From positions 248,001-312,000 of the forward strand of contig CAWKGD010000005.1 of NCBI GenBank assembly GCA_963849105.1: a DNA stretch of 64,000 nt, written 5' to 3'. Origin of the DNA: CAVRXQ01 sp963849105. Its GTDB lineage: Bacteria; Actinomycetota; Acidimicrobiia; Acidimicrobiales; Bog-793. Below the pieces are notes generated by a model. That model did not search any database. It saw nothing but the letters and a program-made list of their open reading frames with translations, and was not told where the DNA came from. This document shows positions 17,845 to 26,989 of the stretch, piece by piece. Every line of letters starts with the position of its first letter. The stretch's first letter is position 1. Both the position numbers and the translations under genes were made by a program.

Positions 17845-19176
17845 TCAGATCTTGATGTGCAAGCGCGCCTCGATCTGGGAAACGACGTACGACGCGACGT
17901 ACTCGCCGCCCCCGGGAAGCGCGATGTGGACGCCGTCAGAGGCGCGCACCTGCACGAGCCCCTGTGGGCCGGAGATGTAGGTGAGGTAGTGGCCGGACGC
18001 TGACGAGAAGAGCCGCCACGTCGACACGTAGCTGACGCCGGGGTGGCGCGCTGCCTGCTCCTCGAAGATCGCGTCCACGACTTCCATGTCGGCCGAGAAC
18101 ACGGGATCCTCCATGATCGGCATCCCCACCCAGACGACGTGCGCTCCAGCTGACGTCGCTTCCGACATCATCTGCGCGACGCGCTGCGCGTAGATGCGGC
18201 GCCACGGCGCGCTGCCAGCGACGTAGCCGACGTTCCCCTGCAAAAGGCCGTTCCAGTCGTTCGCGCCGAGCATCACGACGACGAGTTTCGGATGATATTG
18301 CTGCAGGTCGGCCACGAGGTGGGCGGGCCAGTTGTAGTACTCAGGGTCGACGAGGCCCGTGCTTTCTTGCGCCGCCAGGACGAGGCGCACCAGCGGGCTC
18401 GTCCCGATGACGTTGTCCAGTCCGTATCCAAGGTCTTCGCCGATCGAGTCACCGACGTCGAGGATGACGAGCGGCCGTGTCGGCGTCGGCTGTGCGAGCG
18501 GCGGCGGGCCGGTCACCGGAGGTGGCACGGTCGGGGGCGGCGCGCCAACGCGATTCGGAGCCGTCAACCTGATGTGCGACGGGATCGGCGGAAGGGTCGC
18601 CGCGATCCGTGGCGGGGTGGTGGTCGTGGTCGATGACGGGAGGGTCGTCGTAGTCGTCGACACCCCCCGGGGGTGCGCGAGTGTCGGGGTCCCCTCTCGG
18701 CCGAGCGCGCGGTTCCCCCCGTCGACGAGGCGATCGAGCCCGAAGACGTCCTCGATCCGCATGATCGGACGCAACACCGACATCGACGCCGATCGACGCC
18801 CTCCCAGCGGCGAAGCGTTTGCCGAGTTGAAAAGTTGTCGGGCGTCGAAAAGCGTCCACAGCGCAAAGCAAATGAGACCGACCGCGAGCGCATGTCCCGC
18901 TGAAGCGACGGGCGTACGCAATCCGGGTTCGCTCCGTTTCGGAGGCGTCGTCGAACGAGTGCGCGCTGGAGGCGTCGACGACGCGGTGTCCGGCGGATTC
19001 GTAGTCCGCGACGCAGCCGAGCGCTTCCCGCCAGCGCGTGGCTTCGCGGTCCTTGGTGACGAGACTCGTTTGGTCGACGACCGCGACTGAGCAACCCGGG
19101 GTGCCGCGGGCTTCGGGCGCGCGGGCTGCGCCTTGCGCGGTCTGCCTGGGTTATTCGGCGGCTTGCTGTTCGGCAT
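17845..19176 (-). CDS. Membrane-anchored SGNH/DUF459 hydrolase-like protein
   Basis: The 443-residue protein has a basic proline-, serine- and threonine-rich cytoplasmic tail (1-90), one membrane helix (about 94-112), a proline/threonine linker with TTTTTLPSSTTTTTP, and an extracellular SGNH domain from about 240. The blocks are visible: VGDSIGEDLGYGL (nucleophile serine), VVMLGANDWNGL (block III N) and ASDGVHIALPGG (catalytic D and H). This matches DUF459 proteins, which often pair with MBOAT acyltransferases to acetylate cell-surface glycans. Indeed the MBOAT gene ends three bases upstream, so both are probably co-transcribed and work on an exported polysaccharide. Confidence 0.82.
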   Translation of the reverse strand: MPNSKPPNNPGRPRKAQPARPKPAAPRVAQSRSSTKRVSSPRTAKPRAGGKRSAASRTTNPPDTASSTPPARTRSTTPPKRSEPGLRTPVASAGHALAVGLICFALWTLFDARQLFNSANASPLGGRRSASMSVLRPIMRIEDVFGLDRLVDGGNRALGREGTPTLAHPRGVSTTTTTLPSSTTTTTPPRIAATLPPIPSHIRLTAPNRVGAPPPTVPPPVTGPPPLAQPTPTRPLVILDVGDSIGEDLGYGLDNVIGTSPLVRLVLAAQESTGLVDPEYYNWPAHLVADLQQYHPKLVVVMLGANDWNGLLQGNVGYVAGSAPWRRIYAQRVAQMMSEATSAGAHVVWVGMPIMEDPVFSADMEVVDAIFEEQAARHPGVSYVSTWRLFSSASGHYLTYISGPQGLVQVRASDGVHIALPGGGEYVASYVVSQIEARLHIKI

Positions 19177-19179
19177 GGC

Positions 19180-20616
19180 TCAGAACCGGTAGTAGATGAA
19201 CGGCGCGACGCCCGGGGGTCCGAGCGTCGTGATGACGAGCAGCGACGCGGCGAGAACGGCGCCCTTCGTGGCGAGCCGCATCTGGGCGAACGCCTCCTGG
19301 GCACGCCGCGGAAGATCCTTCGGCAGGTACTGCAGAGCGAGCGAACCGACGATGACCGCGATCACGGGGAACCGGACGAGCGGTGCCGCCTGGCCCCACG
19401 TGGTGAACAACCGCGAGACCAGCGTCGTCGCGTCGTTGAACGAGTTCGCACGGAAGAAGATCCACCCGAAACAGACCACCTGGAACGTGAAGAACCGTTC
19501 CCACGCCAGCACCCAGGTCCCTTGTCGTTCGAGGGGCAGGCCGCGCTTCGCGCGCCAAGATCGGCGCATGTGCCCGAGGGTCTGTCCGAGACCGTGGATG
19601 CCGCCCCAGATCACGAAGGTCCAGGCCGCGCCGTGCCAGAGGCCCCCGAGCAGCATCGTGATCATGATGTTCCGGTACGTCTGCCAGTTCTTGCCGCGAT
19701 TGCCGCCGAGAGGGATGTACAGGTAATCGCGCAACCACGTCGAAAGCGTCATGTGCCAACGGCGCCAGAAGTCCTGCAGCGAGCGCGCCGTGTACGGCGC
19801 GTTGAAGTTCTGCGGGAATCGGAAGCCGAGCAATAGCGCGCAGCCGATCGCGATGTCGGTGTATCCCGAGAAGTCGCAATAGATCTGCACGGCGTATCCA
19901 TACGTGGCAAGAAGGATCTCCGGAGCCGAGTGCGCGGACGGCGAGTTGAAGACCGGATTCACGATCGCGGTCGCGACATAACTCGAGATGACGACCTTTT
20001 TGAACAGCCCCGCCCAGATCAGGTACGTGGCTTCGGGCATCTCGAGGCGGCGCGGATCGCGTTTTTCGGCGCGGGTGATCTGGGGAAGAAGGTCCGACCC
20101 GCGCACGATCGGCCCGGCGACGAGATGCGGGAAGAAAGAGACGAACACCGCGACATCGAGGGGCGGCGCGACGTCGAGGCGGCGACGGTAGACGTCGATC
20201 ACGTACGAGAGCCCCATGAAGGTGAAAAACGAGATTCCGACGGGCAGCGTGATCTGCAAAAGCGGGACAGGCGCGCCGTGGATGCCGATCTTGCTCAGCG
20301 TGTTGTCGGCCGTGACCGAGAAGAAGTCGTAGTACTTGAACCAGCCGAGCAACCCGAGTTCGCAGATGACCGTCGCGACAAGGAAGGTGCGGCGCGCGCG
20401 TTCATTCGGGGCGCGGTTGATGAGGATCGCGCCGACGGTCGTAAAGACCGTCGAGGCGGCGAGCAGGAAGACGAAACGCCAGTCCCACCACGAGTAAAAG
20501 AGGTAACTCGCGGCAAGGATGAAGAGCTTCCAGGCGACTTTGTAAGGGCGGAGGAACCAGTTCCCGAGAAAGACGATCCCGAAAAAGATCGCGAAATCGA
20601 TCGTCGGGAACAGCAC
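19180..20616 (-). CDS. MBOAT O-acyltransferase, AlgI type
   Basis: The likely start is GTG at 20614-20616, giving 478 residues; the frame runs to 20823 but that leader is not membrane-like. About ten membrane helices carry the MBOAT/AlgI hallmarks: SYVIDVYRR, FFPHLVAGPIVRG, YCDFSGYTDIAIG, NAPYTARSLQDFWRRWHMTL and the catalytic histidine in GGLWHGAAWTFVIWG. AlgI-like proteins move an acyl (usually acetyl) group across the membrane to polymer hydroxyls, with an SGNH partner completing the transfer. That partner is the next gene, three bases downstream. Confidence 0.9.
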   Translation of the reverse strand: MLFPTIDFAIFFGIVFLGNWFLRPYKVAWKLFILAASYLFYSWWDWRFVFLLAASTVFTTVGAILINRAPNERARRTFLVATVICELGLLGWFKYYDFFSVTADNTLSKIGIHGAPVPLLQITLPVGISFFTFMGLSYVIDVYRRRLDVAPPLDVAVFVSFFPHLVAGPIVRGSDLLPQITRAEKRDPRRLEMPEATYLIWAGLFKKVVISSYVATAIVNPVFNSPSAHSAPEILLATYGYAVQIYCDFSGYTDIAIGCALLLGFRFPQNFNAPYTARSLQDFWRRWHMTLSTWLRDYLYIPLGGNRGKNWQTYRNIMITMLLGGLWHGAAWTFVIWGGIHGLGQTLGHMRRSWRAKRGLPLERQGTWVLAWERFFTFQVVCFGWIFFRANSFNDATTLVSRLFTTWGQAAPLVRFPVIAVIVGSLALQYLPKDLPRRAQEAFAQMRLATKGAVLAASLLVITTLGPPGVAPFIYYRF

Positions 20617-20893
20617 GCCACCGCCGCCTTTCGACGACCCATCACCGACGGGTCGAGGGGCAGAATAGTGCAGAAAACCCCCGCTCAGTGGCATAGTACC
20701 GGTGGAAATCCCTGGTAGCGAGGCTGCGCGATGACGTAAGCAGGGAAGACGCACTGCTTGTGCGGCATCGCCTCGACGCATACGATCACCTCCGCCGAAG
20801 AGGGCACCGGTAGCGCACGTCATCGAATTGGCAGGTTCGTGCGTCTAGGGGGCCGTCCCTCCTTGTGAAGTTGTTCACGAAGATGGAGAACGG

Positions 20894-21214
20894 ATGCTCG
20901 TCGAGAGTCGTCGTGGCGGGAGCGTGGCGCTCACCTGGACGCGCACTATCGACTGGGACATCGATGACTGGCGCAACCGCGCCGCCTGCAAGGACACCGA
21001 CCCCGATCTCTTCTTCCCCGTCGGCACGACGGGACAGGCGATCGAACAGATCGAAGCGGCAAAGGCCGTCTGCGACGCCTGCGATGCCCGCACCGAATGC
21101 CTCGAGTTCGCGCTGGCGACGAACCAGGAATCGGGAGTGTGGGGCGGAGCGTCCGAAGAGGAGCGCCGCAAGCTTCGCAAGGCCTGGCTCGCCTCGCACC
21201 GACGAGCTTCCTGA
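20894..21214 (+). CDS. WhiB-family iron-sulfur transcription regulator
   Basis: The 106-residue protein has the four cysteines that hold a redox- and NO-sensitive 4Fe-4S cluster (C32, C60, C63 and C69, as C-x27-C-x2-C-x5-C), the turn GVWGG and a basic C-terminus (ERRKLRKAW). FFPVGTTGQAIEQIEAAKAV is close to WhiB1-type proteins, which bind the sigma factor SigA. The family is essentially confined to actinobacteria and their phages, so this gene is the strongest taxonomic marker in the window. It is transcribed away from the MBOAT gene across a 277-base gap. Residues before about 18 are poorly conserved and the true start may be slightly later. Confidence 0.93.
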   Translation: MLVESRRGGSVALTWTRTIDWDIDDWRNRAACKDTDPDLFFPVGTTGQAIEQIEAAKAVCDACDARTECLEFALATNQESGVWGGASEEERRKLRKAWLASHRRAS

Positions 21215-21247
21215 GGCTCCACCGGCATCGGGACGACGCGCCGCCGT

Positions 21248-22162
21248 TTAGTCCGAAACCGAACCTTCGCGAGCAATCGGGTCGTCGAGCGCGACCTCGT
21301 GGCCACGCCGCTCGTGGAAAGCCCGCACCGTTGTGTAGCCCGCTCCGAGGGCAATCTCTCGAAGCTCTGACGAGCGCGACGCGACGTTCGCCGGTCCGTG
21401 GGCGTCGGAAGCCGTCGTGACCGGAACGCCTCGGCGAAAGAAGCGATCGAGAAGGCCGATCGCCGGGAACTGTTCGTCGCAGATCGCCCGCCACCCTCCC
21501 GAAGAGATCTCGGCTGCCATCGCGGAGGTCGCGGCAGCCTCAGCGATGCGGTCGTGACACTCGTCAACCGCCGCAGCTGAGGGTGTGTAACCAGCCATCT
21601 TCACGAAGTCGGGATGCGCGAGGACGTCGCAACTCCTCGTCGCCGCCAACTCTTCGAGCGCCTTGGTGTAGGCGCGCCAGACGTCCTCGACCTCGCGGCG
21701 CGTCCACTCCGCCATCGCCACCTCGTCGTGGGTGAGGTCAAAGTTCCAGTTGCCGATCCAGTGAACCGAACCCAAGAGGACGTCGAACGGATAGCCGGAA
21801 AGCAGCGCCCCGACGGCGTTCATTTGTCCCGCGTAATAGTCGACTTCTAGACCGATCACGACCGGCAGGCCGGCGCGTTTTGCCGCCAGCGCGGCCTCGA
21901 CGTACTCGTCGAGATCAGCAGTTGCATGATGCGCGAAGTACGCCGCCATCGTCGCGACGAATTCGGGGTTCGGATCGTCCTTCCAAAAGTCCCCGACACA
22001 GGCGTGAGCCTGGCGAAAGCGAAAGAAATGCTCGGTGAGCGCGATTTCGTTGACCCCTTGCGCGCGGGCGTTCTCGCAGTAGATCGCGAGGCGTTCGAGC
22101 TGCAGCTCGAGAGGATCAGCCTTGTCCGAATGCGGCCACAAGTGGACGTGGTAGTCGAGCAT
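21248..22162 (-). CDS. PHP-domain histidinol-phosphatase-like phosphoesterase
   Basis: The 304-residue metallo-phosphoesterase begins DYHVHLWPHSD, the first metal-binding motif of the PHP superfamily, and continues with ALTEHFFRF, VVIGLEVDYYAG, LLGSVHWIG, DVLAHPDFVK and TTASDAHGP. Together these form the usual trinuclear metal site. The pattern is that of HisJ-type histidinol-phosphatases (about 270-300 residues), but no his genes are nearby, so another phosphate ester is possible. The DUF3107 gene lies just upstream (29 bases) on the same strand and may share its transcript. Confidence 0.85.
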   Translation of the reverse strand: MLDYHVHLWPHSDKADPLELQLERLAIYCENARAQGVNEIALTEHFFRFRQAHACVGDFWKDDPNPEFVATMAAYFAHHATADLDEYVEAALAAKRAGLPVVIGLEVDYYAGQMNAVGALLSGYPFDVLLGSVHWIGNWNFDLTHDEVAMAEWTRREVEDVWRAYTKALEELAATRSCDVLAHPDFVKMAGYTPSAAAVDECHDRIAEAAATSAMAAEISSGGWRAICDEQFPAIGLLDRFFRRGVPVTTASDAHGPANVASRSSELREIALGAGYTTVRAFHERRGHEVALDDPIAREGSVSD

Positions 22163-22191
22163 TGCGGCGCGCGCCTAGGGGACCGAGGCGA

Positions 22192-22428
22192 TTACGGGGA
22201 GCCGAATCCGACCCGACGTTCCTCGCCCTCGCCACCGACCTCGACCCAAGCAATTTTGGCCGTCGGAACACCGACCCTCCGCCCACGACGATCGGTGAGC
22301 CACAGCACCCCCTCTGGTTCGGCGAAGGCACTCTCGATCTCCTGCAGGATCTTGTCGCGCGACGCCTCGTCGCCGAGCTCCACGTCGAGCTCCTTCGCCG
22401 TCTGGATGATGCCGATGCGAACGTCCAC
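22192..22428 (-). CDS. DUF3107 family protein
   Basis: A 78-residue protein with MDVRIGIIQTAKELDVEL at the start, LTDRRGRRVGVPTAKIAWVE in the middle and EERRVGFG at the end. This matches DUF3107, a small, highly conserved actinobacterial family without known function. It is compact, mixed alpha/beta and has no signal peptide or membrane helix. A GAAAGAGG ribosome-binding region precedes the ATG. Confidence 0.85.
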   Translation of the reverse strand: MDVRIGIIQTAKELDVELGDEASRDKILQEIESAFAEPEGVLWLTDRRGRRVGVPTAKIAWVEVGGEGEERRVGFGSP

Positions 22429-22562
22429 GTCCCACCTCTTTCAAGGACCGATGCCCATCGTATGAGAAAGGTGGAGAACGGCTGCCGGTAGGATCTGTGT
22501 AACGCGTAGCGCGCGACCGTGCGGAAAGTGGCACGGTTCCAAAGCGTCGCCGAGGAGGTCAC

Positions 22563-23093
22563 ATGTGGTTCCTCGCGGGAGCCTTGCTAGGAGTCGTGGG
22601 CCTCGCGTCGATCCTCGGGTTCCACCTCGGACACCACGCCCACGCCATCGCGGCCGTCGCGGGCGTCGCCGCGGCGGGTGTGCTGATCGCGATCGTCGCC
22701 ACCGGCAACACCGGCGGGCTCGTCCTCACGCTTCTCGCTGCGGACGTCGTCGTGACTGCCGGGGTCGGCACCATGGCCTGGCGCGGCTTCGCGGATCCAC
22801 GCCTGCGAGCCGGGTCGACTCCGCACTCTGTGGTCGGCAAGGAAGGTGTGGCCGTCGGGGCGCTCGACCCGACGGGAGTCGTTCGAGTCCGCGGTGAGAA
22901 CTGGACGGCGACTTCGCTGAACGGGCACGTCGAAGATGGTGCACGGGTGCAAGTCATCGGAACCGAAGGCATCCGCCTCAACGTCTGGGCCGAGCACGAA
23001 CTCGGGCCGTCCATACCTGACGCGCTCAGTATCGAGTACACACCGGGCGCGATCCCCGCGTCTCGGTCTGACGAAGGGAAAGACGAACAGTGA
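22563..23093 (+). CDS. NfeD-like membrane protein
   Basis: The 176-residue protein has an N-terminal membrane region (about residues 3-75, two to three helices, rich in G, A and V) and a C-terminal OB-fold-like domain with GKEGVAVGALDPTGVVRVRG, NWTATSLNGHVEDGARVQVI and the following strand. This is the NfeD pattern: such proteins partner with SPFH-domain membrane scaffolds. The next gene is exactly such a slipin, and its GTG overlaps this stop by four bases. The ATG at 22563 follows a GAGGAGGTC ribosome-binding site. Confidence 0.85.
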   Translation: MWFLAGALLGVVGLASILGFHLGHHAHAIAAVAGVAAAGVLIAIVATGNTGGLVLTLLAADVVVTAGVGTMAWRGFADPRLRAGSTPHSVVGKEGVAVGALDPTGVVRVRGENWTATSLNGHVEDGARVQVIGTEGIRLNVWAEHELGPSIPDALSIEYTPGAIPASRSDEGKDEQ

Positions 23094-24016
23094 TCATCGG
23101 CATCGTCGTCGCCGTCGTGCTCGGGCTGGGGCTGATCGCTTCCCTGCGAGCGGTGAAAATCATCCGTGAGTACCAGCGCATCGTGCTGTTCCGCCTGGGC
23201 CGCGCGATCGGAGTGCGCGGACCTGGAATCGCGTTCATCAATCCCGTCACCGATCGCACCACGCTCGTCGATCTCCGTGAGCAGTTCTTGGAGATCCCCC
23301 ATCAGACCGCGATCACGAAGGACAACGCGCCGATCTCGATCGACTTCATCATCTTCTACAAGGTCGTCGACCCTTCGATGTCCGTCCTCACCGTTCAGAA
23401 CTTCGCTGGCGCGGCCCTCAATCTCGCTGCGACGACGTTGCGAAGCGTCGTTGGCGACATGGCGCTCGACGACGTTCTCTCAAAGCGCGAGGACATGAAC
23501 GCGTCGCTTCGCGTGCGCCTCGACGACGTCACCGAGCGCTGGGGCGTCAAGGTGACGAGCGTCGAGGTCCGAGAGGTGAATCCGCCGCCGGGGGTGCTCG
23601 AGGCGATGACGCGACAGATGTCCGCCGAACGGACGCGCCGTGCCCAGGTCACCGAAGCAGAAGGCCAGAAGGCGGCCGCGATCCTTTCCGCCGAGGGCGA
23701 GGCCCAAGCTGCGATCAACCTCGCCGAAGGAAAGCAGAAGGCGACGATCCTCGCGGCCGAGGCGACGAGACAGTCCCAGATTCTGAACGCCGAGGGCTAC
23801 GCGAAGGGTCTCGAGAAGATTCTCGCTGTCGCCGAGACCCTCGACGACAAGACGATGGTCTTGCAGTACCTCGACACGTTGAAACAGGTCGGCACGTCGG
23901 CGTCGACGAAGATCGTCGTGCCGATGGAAGTGCTCGACGGTATTCGCCGACTTGTCCCGGGACTCGGGGCAGGCAACAGCGAGCCGAAGCCAAAGCCCGC
24001 TTCACAAAACGATTGA
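23090..24016 (+). CDS. Slipin/stomatin-like SPFH membrane scaffold protein
   Basis: The 308-residue protein has one N-terminal membrane helix (residues 1-22), an SPFH domain (REYQRIVLFRLGRAIGVRGP; DLREQFLEIPHQTAITKDNA; KVTSVEVREVNPPPGVLEAM) and then a long alanine/glutamate-rich coiled coil (about 190-250: AEGQKAAAILSAEGEAQAAI). Slipins form oligomeric rings that organise membrane microdomains, in partnership with NfeD. Start GTG 23090 overlaps the NfeD stop, so the two are translationally coupled. The C-terminus ends in a lysine/proline tail. Confidence 0.92.
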   Translation: MIIGIVVAVVLGLGLIASLRAVKIIREYQRIVLFRLGRAIGVRGPGIAFINPVTDRTTLVDLREQFLEIPHQTAITKDNAPISIDFIIFYKVVDPSMSVLTVQNFAGAALNLAATTLRSVVGDMALDDVLSKREDMNASLRVRLDDVTERWGVKVTSVEVREVNPPPGVLEAMTRQMSAERTRRAQVTEAEGQKAAAILSAEGEAQAAINLAEGKQKATILAAEATRQSQILNAEGYAKGLEKILAVAETLDDKTMVLQYLDTLKQVGTSASTKIVVPMEVLDGIRRLVPGLGAGNSEPKPKPASQND

Positions 24017-24089
24017 TTCCCGATCCGGTCGATAACCTTCGGGCTTGCTGACCTTCGTCCGTGCCCGCGAGTCGCCGACTCGGCAGGCT

Positions 24090-24488
24090 CTACTCCGGGA
24101 TCAACCTCGAGATACAGAACGGGTGACCGGCTGGATCGATTAACACCCGCCAACGCTCGGGGCTCGGTTGAACCTCGGCACAGCGCGCGCCGATTCGGAT
24201 CGCTCTGCCTTCCGCCTGGTCGAGATCGTCGACTGCCAGATCGAGATGGAGTTGCTTGGGAGGGCTGCCGCCTGGCCAACCAGGCGGCGAAAAACTATCC
24301 ACCCGCGCGGCGGAGATCCACGCCTGGTCCGTCTTGACGGCGACAAAGTCGTCGGTCTCGTAGGAGACCTCGCCACCGAGCAGGTCCGCCCAAAACCTGG
24401 CGAGGACGCCTGGATCCGCTCAGTCCATGGCGATCGACCCGAGGCGAGCGAATCCGATGGATGCGACGATACCCGAGTCGTCTTCCAC
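24090..24488 (-). pseudogene. VOC/glyoxalase-like gene interrupted by an in-frame TGA
   Basis: Read through, the frame from GTG 24486-24488 to TAG 24090 encodes 132 residues of a vicinal-oxygen-chelate (glyoxalase-like) protein: ARLGSIAMD-stop-ADPGVLARFWADLLGG, then KQLHLDLAVDDLDQAEGRAI and RWRVLIDPAGHPFCIS. TGA at 24420-24422 (codon 23) falls where this family almost always has cysteine (D-C-x-D-P). A TGC or TGT codon would restore the gene. It may be a nonsense pseudogene or a sequence error. A selenocysteine codon is conceivable, since UGA replaces a cysteine. An internal GTG at 24302 could make only the second half. Confidence 0.65.
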
Positions 24489-24574
24489 CGCTCGAGGCGC
24501 TAGGCAGGTCTTCGCTCGATATTCGTCCGGGGCACCCGACTTCTCGACTTACGGGATGCTCTGATCGCGAGCGC

Positions 24575-25598
24575 TCAGTGAGCGCGCGCGGCGAAGCGAG
24601 CGGGGAGTTCCTCCTCCGGCCAACTGAGGAGCCTCAACGCCGATTCGACTGCGAAGCGGTCGGTCATGCCGGCGACATAGGCAACCGCTGCGAAGTATGC
24701 GGCTTCGGTGCGCGCATCGAAGTCCCCCGCGTCTTCGGTCGGCAAAAGCTCTGGAGAGGTTGCGTATCGCTCCACGAGCGCCTCGAGCAGAGCGCGAACT
24801 TTTCTCCCTTGTTCGATCGAATCGGGCCGCAGGTAGATGCGCTCGTAGTTCCACGCTCGGAAAGCGGCAAGCGCTTCGGCCATCTCGTCGCCCATCCCGA
24901 CGATGCCTGCGCGCTCAACCGTCGAGATCACTGCGGTGATCAGCGACGAGAGTTGGCGAGCGTGGGTCGTCCCGCATCGTTCGGCGACAATTTCGGGGAT
25001 CTCCGTCGGCTCCACGATCCCCGCCGATACGGCATCTTCGAAATCGTGACAGACGTACGCGATGCGATCAGCCCACGAGACGACGGCACCCTCGGGCACC
25101 GACGGCGCAGGACGTGACCACGAATGGTTCCGCACGGCATCGAGCGTCTCGGCACACAAGTTGAGCGGAACGAGCGCGACATCTGCGCCCCAGGTCGCGT
25201 GGTCAAAGCCACCAGGAATGAACTGGCCGAACGCATCCTCGCTCGGGTGCCCCCCCGGGCCGTGACCGCAGTCGTGCGCGAGCGCCGCCGCGGTGACGAG
25301 GTCGACGTTGAGTCGTGTCGCCCGCGCGATCGCCGCCGCAACCTGCGCGACTTCCATTGCGTGGGTAAGACGCGTCCGCTGGTGATCGAGTGGGTCGATG
25401 AACACCTGCGTCTTGCCGTCAAGCCTCCGGAACACCGCCGAATGCATGCACGCGGTCGCGATCGCGCTCGAAGCAAGTGCGGAAGGGATCTGGTTCCTCG
25501 CTTCGCTCGCGGTACCCGGCACCGATGGCGTGAGTCGCGCCAGCGACGAGCGCGCTCTTTTCCGCCGCCTCTCGCTCCTCGCGTCGGATCGGCGTCAC
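24575..25598 (-). pseudogene. dGTPase-like HD-domain triphosphohydrolase with a single-base frameshift
   Basis: Two frames together make one deoxynucleoside triphosphate triphosphohydrolase of 340 residues. The N-terminal part, from GTG 25596-25598, reads REEREAAEKSALVAG and DPFRTCFERDRDRV; the rest reads MHSAVFRRLDGKTQVF, RTRLTHAMEVAQ, AALAHDCGHGPGGHPSEDAF and HSWSRPAPSVPE. They join at GTG-C-ATG around 25448; removing one base gives DRDRVMHSAVFRRL, an exact family match. HD-site residues (H, HD, D) are intact. If the frameshift is real, only a protein lacking its first third, from a cryptic start near 25522, could be made. Slippage at TGCATGCAT or sequence error are alternatives. Confidence 0.8.
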
Positions 25599-25826
25599 AG
25601 TGAACGGCTTGGAGGTATCGACCTCGTGTGCGACACGAACCGACGGATCAATGCTCGAGGTGAAACCCTGCATCGTCGCTGCCCACAACACAGATCGCTC
25701 GCTGACAAAGTGAGCATCATCTTTCGCGTCATGTCGGTCGCGATCTGTCATGTCGTCTCGAGCCTATGAATGTCGCGATGCGTGCCGTTCGTTGCGTCTA
25801 TCGGGCCGACCATGGAGACCGGCTCG

Positions 25827-26936
25827 TCAGGAGATCCGCAGCTCGCTGCGATAGACACGCGCCGGGCCGAGCGCAGCGACGCGGTCTGCGAGAGCGCGAA
25901 AGGTTTCGGTGACCGCTGCGGCCTCGTCGACGGCGACCGCGGGTTTGCCTTCGTCCGCACCGGCACGCACGGCGGGATCGAACGGTATCTCCGCAAGGAG
26001 TTCGACTCCGAGCGCTCGTGCAAGTTCGGCTCCTCCCCCGCTGCCGAAGAGCTCGTACCGGGTGCCATCGGGTGTCTCGAAGACGCTCATGTTTTCGATG
26101 ACCCCGCGGACCGGAATGTGCAGTTGGCGCGCCAGTGCGCCGGCGCGCTGCGCGACCCGCTCCGCTCCAAGCTGCGGTGTCGTCACGACGTACAGCTCCG
26201 ATCCCGGTACCTGCTGCGCGACCGAGAGCGCGACGTCGCCCGTCCCCGGCGGCATATCGATGAGGAGGAATTCGGGAAACGCCCAGTGGACGTCGTTCAC
26301 GAACTGCTCGAGCATCTTGTGGAGCATCGGACCTCGCCAGGCGACGGCGCGATCTTCTTCGACGAAAAAGCCCATCGACACGCAACGCACGCCGTAGGCG
26401 AGCGCCGGGACGACCGTCGGGCCGAGCACCAGCGGCGGCACTGACGCCCCGAGCATCCGCGGGATCGAAAACCCATAGACGTCGGCGTCCAACAGCCCGA
26501 CCGAATGGCCGGCTCGGGCGAGTGCGACCGCCAGGTTGGCGGTCACGGTCGACTTCCCCACCCCGCCCTTGCCCGACGCGACGGCGAGCACGCGTCCGGC
26601 GATGGCGGAGGGCTTCGCGCCGTTCGGCCGGTCGATCGCCCGCAGGCGCACGCCGAGCTCATCGAGCGCGCCGCCCTCGATCATTTCGAAGTCGACGCGC
26701 AGATCGGCGACACCGTGCGCGGCAGCGGAGCCCCTCAGCCGCTCGGCGAGGTCGCTCCGACGTGCATCGTCGTCGTACGGCACGCGAACCGAGACCGCGG
26801 CGCCACCATTCGCATCCACCACCGTTCCGAGCGTCTCGAGCTCGGCGAGGGTGGCGAACAGCGTCGGGTCCTCCACCTGCAAGAGCGCCTCGCGAAGCGC
26901 CGTGGAATCGGATCGTGCGGGCACTTCGGTCTTCAT
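25827..26936 (-). CDS. Mrp/ApbC-type P-loop ATPase, iron-sulfur cluster carrier
   Basis: A 369-residue cytosolic protein with an N-terminal MIP18-like (DUF59) domain (about 10-90: LREALLQVEDPTLFATLAEL) and a C-terminal Mrp/NBP35 ATPase. The deviant Walker A is SGKGGVGKST (121-130), with VGLLDADVYGFSIPRMLG and LLIDMPPGTGDVAL following. Well-studied homologues hold a bridging cluster through a C-terminal CxxC; here that place reads VFETPDGTRYELFGSGGG, without cysteines, as in mycobacterial Mrp. It is divergent from a SufR-like regulator and a cysteine desulfurase, which supports an iron-sulfur role. Confidence 0.85.
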   Translation of the reverse strand: MKTEVPARSDSTALREALLQVEDPTLFATLAELETLGTVVDANGGAAVSVRVPYDDDARRSDLAERLRGSAAAHGVADLRVDFEMIEGGALDELGVRLRAIDRPNGAKPSAIAGRVLAVASGKGGVGKSTVTANLAVALARAGHSVGLLDADVYGFSIPRMLGASVPPLVLGPTVVPALAYGVRCVSMGFFVEEDRAVAWRGPMLHKMLEQFVNDVHWAFPEFLLIDMPPGTGDVALSVAQQVPGSELYVVTTPQLGAERVAQRAGALARQLHIPVRGVIENMSVFETPDGTRYELFGSGGGAELARALGVELLAEIPFDPAVRAGADEGKPAVAVDEAAAVTETFRALADRVAALGPARVYRSELRIS

Positions 26937-26989
26937 ACCAGCTCATTTCGACCACCGGACGCGACGCGTCTACTAGGTACGATGGCGAC

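Noticed and set aside
20617..20893. Possible riboswitch or structured leader upstream of the MBOAT gene
   Set aside because: AAGCAG/CTGCTT pairs can be drawn, but no known consensus fits and pairing is too weak to support.
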